64,000 nt of DNA from Delphinapterus leucas (lineage: Eukaryota; Chordata; Mammalia; Artiodactyla; Monodontidae): assembly GCF_002288925.2 (NCBI RefSeq), contig NW_022098026.1:17565731-17629730 (forward strand), given 5' to 3'. Under the pieces are notes generated by a model. That model worked only from the letters and a program-made list of their open reading frames with translations, made no database searches and was not told where the DNA came from. Position numbers and translations under genes: made by a program. Each line of letters begins with the position of its first letter. Position 1 is the first letter of the stretch. Below are positions 59,866 to 64,000 of this stretch, in pieces.

Positions 59866-60644
59866 CCAATGGAAAGCAAAACTGAAGCCCTGGGTGGTGA
59901 CAGAACTAGAAGAGTACCTCCTCTTTACTCACCCAAGGAACCACAAACAGCCATCCCTTGGATCTGAACAAGACTCAGTCCTGATGTTTGCAATGAACTT
60001 GATATAAAGACCCCCTCGGATGATCTCTTCCAGCACAGAAATACCGTGAATTTAGACTTTAGCAGCTGGGCCCAGGGGTGGAGATTTTGCTTCACAAATA
60101 TAATCAAATTCAACCCTCATGAGTACGAGATGCAGAGGGTCACAAAATCAACCTTTAAAATCCTTCCTAAGGAGCTGGCCTTTTATGCTTCCAATGTCTA
60201 CTACTCACTGGATTCAAAGCATGACCAATCAATGTTTTCTGTATTGACTGTCCTACTTTATGTTTCTTCCACTGAACTAAAGCCTGCTAGTTTTCTACAG
60301 TTTGGTCAGACAGATGCCCTCCTTGGGAGGCTCATAGAAATGAGAGGCATAAGCATGAAACTATTCACAAATGTAAAGAGACGTCCATTTAAAAGTCCAC
60401 TGGCATCAGCCTTCCTCACCAGATCTTTGGGATGCATCTCTCATTCTTCTTCCCATTTCTAGGACTCCTCTCTCTCACAAGACAGAAAGGGCAGGCAACT
60501 TGCAGAAAGGGAAGTGGCAAGACATGGATCAATTCATTGACTGCTGTACGTTTCTCTACCCGTGATGATAATAAGTGGTAATTAAAAGGCATAATCAAGA
60601 ATACTTTCAGTCAAGCACTCCCTCTGGCAGGAGCACCAGAATCA
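59866..60644. other. Unique intronic sequence
   Basis: A 138-codon open frame at 60046-60462 has no recognisable domain or splice context. I see no repeat. Confidence 0.5.
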
Positions 60645-61506
60645 CAACTAACTGCTGAACAATCATTGACAGGAAGACACCGGAACTCACCAAATAAGAT
60701 ACCCCATATCCAAAGACAAAGGAGAAGCCACAGTGAGACAGTAGGAGGGGCACAATCACAATAAAATCAAATCTCGTAACTGATGGGTGGGTGACTCACA
60801 AACTGGAGAATACTTATACGACAGAAGTCCACCCACAGGAGTGAAGGTTCTGAGCCCCACGTCAGGCTTCCCAACCTGTGGGTCCAGAAATGGAAGGAGG
60901 AATTACTAGAGAATCAGACTTTGAAGGCTAGCAGGATTTGACTGCAGGACTTCAACAGGACTGAGGGAAACAGAGACTCCACTCTTAGAGGGCAAACAAA
61001 AAGTAGTGTGCGCATCAGGACGCAGGGGAAGAAGCAGTGACTCCATAGGAGACTGAACCAGACCTACCTGCTAGTGTTAGAGGGTCTCCGGCAGAGGCAA
61101 GGGGTGGCTGTGGCTCACCATGAGGACAAGGACACTGGCAGCAGAAGTTCTGGGAAGTAGTCCTTGGTGTGAGCCCTCCCAGAGTCCGCCATTAGCCCAA
61201 CCAAAGAGCCGGGTAGTCTCCAGCGTTGGGTTGCCTCAGGCCAAACAACCAACAGGGAGGGAACCCAGCCCCACCCATCAGCAGACAAGCAGATTAAAGT
61301 TTTACTCAGCTCTGCCCACCAGAGTACCAGCCAGCTCTACCCACCAGAGCACCAGCCAGCTCCACCCACCACCAGTCCCTCCCATCAGGAAACTTGCACA
61401 AGCCTCTTAGATAGCCTCATCCACCAGAGGGCAGACAGCAGAAGCAAGAAGAACTACAACCCTGCAGCCTGTGGAACAAAAACCACATTCACAGAAAGAC
61501 AGACAA
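60645..61506 (+). promoter_or_regulatory. L1 5' UTR (internal promoter region)
   Basis: In L1 elements the 5' UTR holds the internal Pol II promoter. This one is GC-richer than its surroundings, has a few CpGs, and ends with about 2.8 copies of a 25-bp unit (agctctacccaccagagcac plus cagcc) at 61308-61378. The copy is probably silent; its ORFs are broken. Confidence 0.7.
61308..61378 (+). repeat. 25-bp tandem repeat in L1 5' UTR
   Basis: The units at 61308-61332 and 61333-61357 differ at two positions; a partial third copy follows. Confidence 0.88.
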
Positions 61507-62412
61507 ATGAAAAGGCAGAGGACTATGTACCAGATGAAGGAACAAGATAAAACCCCAGAAAAACAACTAAATGAAGTGGAGATAGGCAACCTTCCAGAAA
61601 AAGAATTCAGAATAATGATAGTGAAGATGATCCAGGACCTCAGAAAAAGAATGGAGGCAAAGATCGAGAAGATGCAAGAAATGTCAAACAAAGACCTAGA
61701 AGAATTAAAGAAGAAACAAACAGAGATGAACAATACAATAACTGAAATGAAAAATACACTAGAAGGAATCAATAGCAGAATAACTAAGGCAAAGAACGGA
61801 TAAGTGACCTGGAAGACAGAATGGTGGAATTCACTGCCGCGGAACAAGATTAAAAAAAATAATAATGAAAAGAAATGAAGACACCCTAAGAGACCTCTGG
61901 GACAACAATAAACGCACCAACATTCGCATTACAGAGGTCCCAGAAGGAGAAGAGAGTGAGAAAGGACCCGAGAAAATATTTGAAGAGATTATAGTCGAAA
62001 ACTTCCCTAACATGGGAAAGGAAATAGCCACCCAAGTCCAGGAAGCACAAAGAGTCCCAGGCAGGGTAAACCCAAGGAGAAACATGCCAAGACACATAGT
62101 AATCAAACTGACAAAAATTAAAAACAAAGAAAAATTATTGAAAGCAACAAGGGAAAAACGACAAATAACATACAAGGGAACTCCCATAAGGTTAACAGCT
62201 GATTTCTCAGCAGAAACTCTACAAGCCAGAGGGAGTGGCATGATATATTGAAAGCTATGAAAGGAAAGAACCTACAACCAAGATTACTCTACCTGGCAAG
62301 GATGTCATTCAGATTCCATGGAGAAATCAAAAGTTTTACAGACAAGCAAAAGCTAAGAGAATTCAACACCACCAAACCAGCTCTACAACAAATGCTAAAG
62401 GAACTTCTCTAA
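61507..62412 (+). pseudogene. L1 ORF1, disrupted
   Basis: It starts MKRQRTMYQMKEQDKT at 61507, like the other L1. The frame shifts near 61790 (ends ITKAKNG), resumes in another frame for the RRM-like and C-terminal domains (RNEDTLRDLWDNNKR, RLTADFSAETLQARG), stops at 62249-62251 after GSGMIY, then returns to the first frame for the LQQMLKELL end with TAA at 62410-62412. Confidence 0.93.
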
Positions 62413-62985
62413 GTGGGAAACACAAGAGAAGAAAACGACCTACATAAACAAACCCAAAATAATTAAGAAAATGGTCATAGGAACATACATATCGATAATT
62501 ACCTTAAACGTGAATGGATTCAATGCTCCAACCAAAAGACACAGTCTTGCTAAATGGATACAAAAGGAAGACCCATATATACGCTGTCTACAAGGGACCC
62601 ACTTTAGACCTAGGGACACATACAGACTGAAAGTGAGGGGATGGAAAAAGATATTTCATGTAAATGGAAATCAAAGGAGAGCAATACTCATGCCAGATAA
62701 AACAGACTTTAAAATAAAAAATGTTACAAGAGACAAGGAAGGACACTACATAATGACCAGGGGATCAATCCAAGAAGATATAACAATTACAGATATACAT
62801 GTACCCAACATAGGAGGACCTCAATACATAAGGCAACTGCTAACAGCTATAAAAGGGGAAATTGACAGTAACACAATAATAGTGAGGGACTTTAACACCT
62901 CACTTACACCAATGGACAGATCATCCAAACAGAAAATAAGTAAGGAAACGCAAGCTTTAAATGACACAATAGGCGAGATAGATTT

Positions 62986-63123
62986 TTTTTTTAAATTCCT
63001 GATTAGCAATTCTTTCTTTCTTTTCTTTCTTTCGTTCTTTTCTTTCCTCCCTCCCTCCCTCCCTCCCTCCCTCTCTCTTTATGGATGCATTGTGTCATCA
63101 TTTATTTATAGGAAGCCCCAACC
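62986..63123 (-). mobile_element. Unidentified 138-bp retroinsertion inside L1 ORF2
   Basis: The insert is flanked by agatagattt at 62976-62985 and 63124-63133, and the L1 frame is continuous once it is removed. Read on the minus strand it starts gttggggcttcctataaata, continues atgatgacacaatgcatcca, then a purine microsatellite (gggagg and gaaa units), then attgctaatcaggaatttaa and an A run. It is therefore a retroposed, A-tailed RNA of unknown origin. Confidence 0.75.
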
Positions 63124-63175
63124 AGATAGATTTAATTGATATTTATAGTACATTCCATCCAAAAACAGCAGATTA

Positions 63176-63531
63176 GGGCTTCCCTGGTGGTGCAGTGGTT
63201 AAGAGTCTGCCTGCCAATGCAGGGGACATGGATTCAAGCCCTGGTCCAGGAAGATCCCACATGCTGTGGAGCAACTAAGCCCATTGCCACAACTTTGACC
63301 CTGCACTCTGGAGCCCATGAGCCACAACTACTGAGCCCACGTGCCACAACTACTGAAGCCTGTGTGCCTAGAGCTCGTGTTCCACAACAAGAGAAGACAC
63401 CGCAATGAGAAGCCCACGCACTACAACGAAGCGTAGCCCCGGCTCACTACAACCAGAGAAAGCCCTCGTGCAGCAACGAAGACACAGAGCAGCCAAAAAT
63501 AAAATAAATAAATGAATAAATTTATTAAAAT
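63176..63531 (+). mobile_element. CHR-type SINE, long subfamily, nested in L1
   Basis: The head is ggcttccctggtggtgcagt, followed by three aactactga-type units (one decayed) and a taaaataaataaatgaa tail. The perfect 13-bp TSD is aaacagcagatta at 63163-63175 and 63532-63544. Confidence 0.96.
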
Positions 63532-64000
63532 AAACAGCAGATTACACATTCTTCTCAAGAGTACACGGAAATTCTCCAGGACAGATCACATCCTAGGTCA
63601 CAAATCAAGCCTCAGTAAATTTAAGAAAACTGAAATCATATCAATCACATTTTCTGACCACAACACTATGGGACTAGAAATCAATTACAGGGAAAAAGAC
63701 ATAAAAAACACAAACACATGGAGGGTAAACAATACATTACCAAATAACCAACAGATCACTGAAGAAATCAAAGAGGAAATCAAAAAATACCTAGAGACAA
63801 ATTACAACAAAAAAACGATGATCCAAAACCTATGGGATGCAGCAAAAGCAGTTCTAAGAGGGAAGTTTATAGCAATACAAGCCTACCTCAAGAAACAAGA
63901 AAAATCTCAAATAAACAATCTAACCTTACACTTAAAGGAACTAGAGAAAGAAGAACAAACAAAACCCAAAGTTAGCAAAAGGAAAGAAATCATAAAGATC

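Larger units (their letters stand above)
7954..64000 (-). other. SIL1: SIL1 intron 1 (inferred; 5' end outside the window)
   Basis: Everything upstream of the start-codon exon on the minus strand lacks any recognisable promoter, CpG island or protein-coding exon of another known gene. The simplest reading is that it is the long first intron. A separate intergenic part or untranslated alternative exons cannot be excluded from sequence alone. The candidate exons at 10897-11017 and 18938-19018 fall in it. Confidence 0.65.
60645..64000 (+). mobile_element. L1 with 5' UTR, ORF1 and start of ORF2; runs off the window
   Basis: The 5' UTR begins near cagaatcacaactaactgct and runs about 860 bp to ORF1. 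From caagaagaactacaaccctg onward it is closely similar to the L1 at 32.9 kb. It is interrupted at 62986-63123 by an unknown 138-bp insert and at 63176-63531 by a SINE. ORF2 resumes at 63545 (ttctcaagagtacacggaaa) and leaves the window. The 3' end and TSD cannot be checked. Confidence 0.93.
62471..64000 (+). pseudogene. L1 ORF2 endonuclease part, interrupted, truncated by the window
   Basis: It starts MVIGTYISIITLNVNGFNAP. The EN motif reads LQGTH where QETH is usual. Several residues are missing after NGNQ relative to the other copy (NGNQRRAILM against NGNQKKAGVAILI). The frame runs by chance into the 138-bp insert as far as 63139. The SINE follows, then ORF2 sequence continues to 64000. Confidence 0.9.

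Noticed and set aside
61120..61410. Pro/Ser-rich 96-codon frame in the L1 5' UTR as an ORF0-like protein
   Set aside because: It is on the sense strand and built partly from the 25-bp tandem repeat; ORF0 of other L1s is antisense.
1..64000. CRISPR arrays, operons, phage or plasmid modules
   Set aside because: None seen; the window is mammalian intronic DNA.

Overview
The window is mammalian nuclear DNA, almost certainly from a cetacean. The main evidence is 18 tRNA-Glu-derived SINEs of the CHR type (Cetacea/Hippopotamus/Ruminantia family). They include about 205-bp copies with clean target-site duplications (TSDs) and A tails, the form expected in whales and dolphins; hippopotamus cannot be excluded from sequence alone. 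L1 elements, MIR and L2 fragments, MaLR LTRs and one class I-type ERV solo LTR fill much of the rest. There are no bacterial-style operons, CRISPR arrays or dense gene clusters.

Only one protein-coding gene is recognisable: SIL1, on the minus strand. SIL1 is the ER-lumenal nucleotide exchange factor for the Hsp70 BiP/HSPA5. The start-codon exon (exon 2, 7839-7953) encodes the signal peptide. The next coding exon (exon 3, 1627-1759) encodes the acidic N-terminal segment. Both have proper splice signals and join in frame. Positions 1-1626 are then part of intron 3, 1760-7838 is intron 2, and 7954-64000 is most simply intron 1. The non-coding first exon and promoter are not seen, and nothing in the window looks like a CpG island.

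Layout: 1-8 kb holds the two SIL1 exons, two CHR SINEs, several MIRs and a tiny poly(A)-only retroinsertion. 8.5-10.3 kb is an old L1 carrying two SINEs. 10.9-11.0 kb has a possible extra minus-strand exon. 14.9-15.1 kb is an L1 tail with a perfect TSD. 21.1-24.7 kb is an old L1 nest containing a SINE and a second L1 tail, followed by an antisense L1 piece. 32.5-37.9 kb is a 5-kb L1 that landed inside an antisense MaLR LTR. 38.2-39.0 kb is a nest of MIR, L1 tail and ERV LTR, followed by a MaLR-like LTR. 42.9-43.1 kb is a 240-bp almost pure purine tract. 58.3-59.0 kb is an antisense L1 3' end with its own SINE. 60.6 kb to the end is an L1 with a 5' UTR, ORF1 and the start of ORF2, interrupted by an unidentified 138-bp retroinsertion and a SINE.

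The retroelements are strongly oriented: 15 of 18 SINEs and 7 of 9 L1 segments lie on the plus strand, antisense to SIL1. I did not find a new multi-gene system. The unusual items are genome-structural: variable repeat modules in the SINEs, unusual insertions, nested elements, G-rich and homopurine tracts, and two candidate unannotated exons. Family names for repeats and comparisons with human or mouse SIL1 are from memory.
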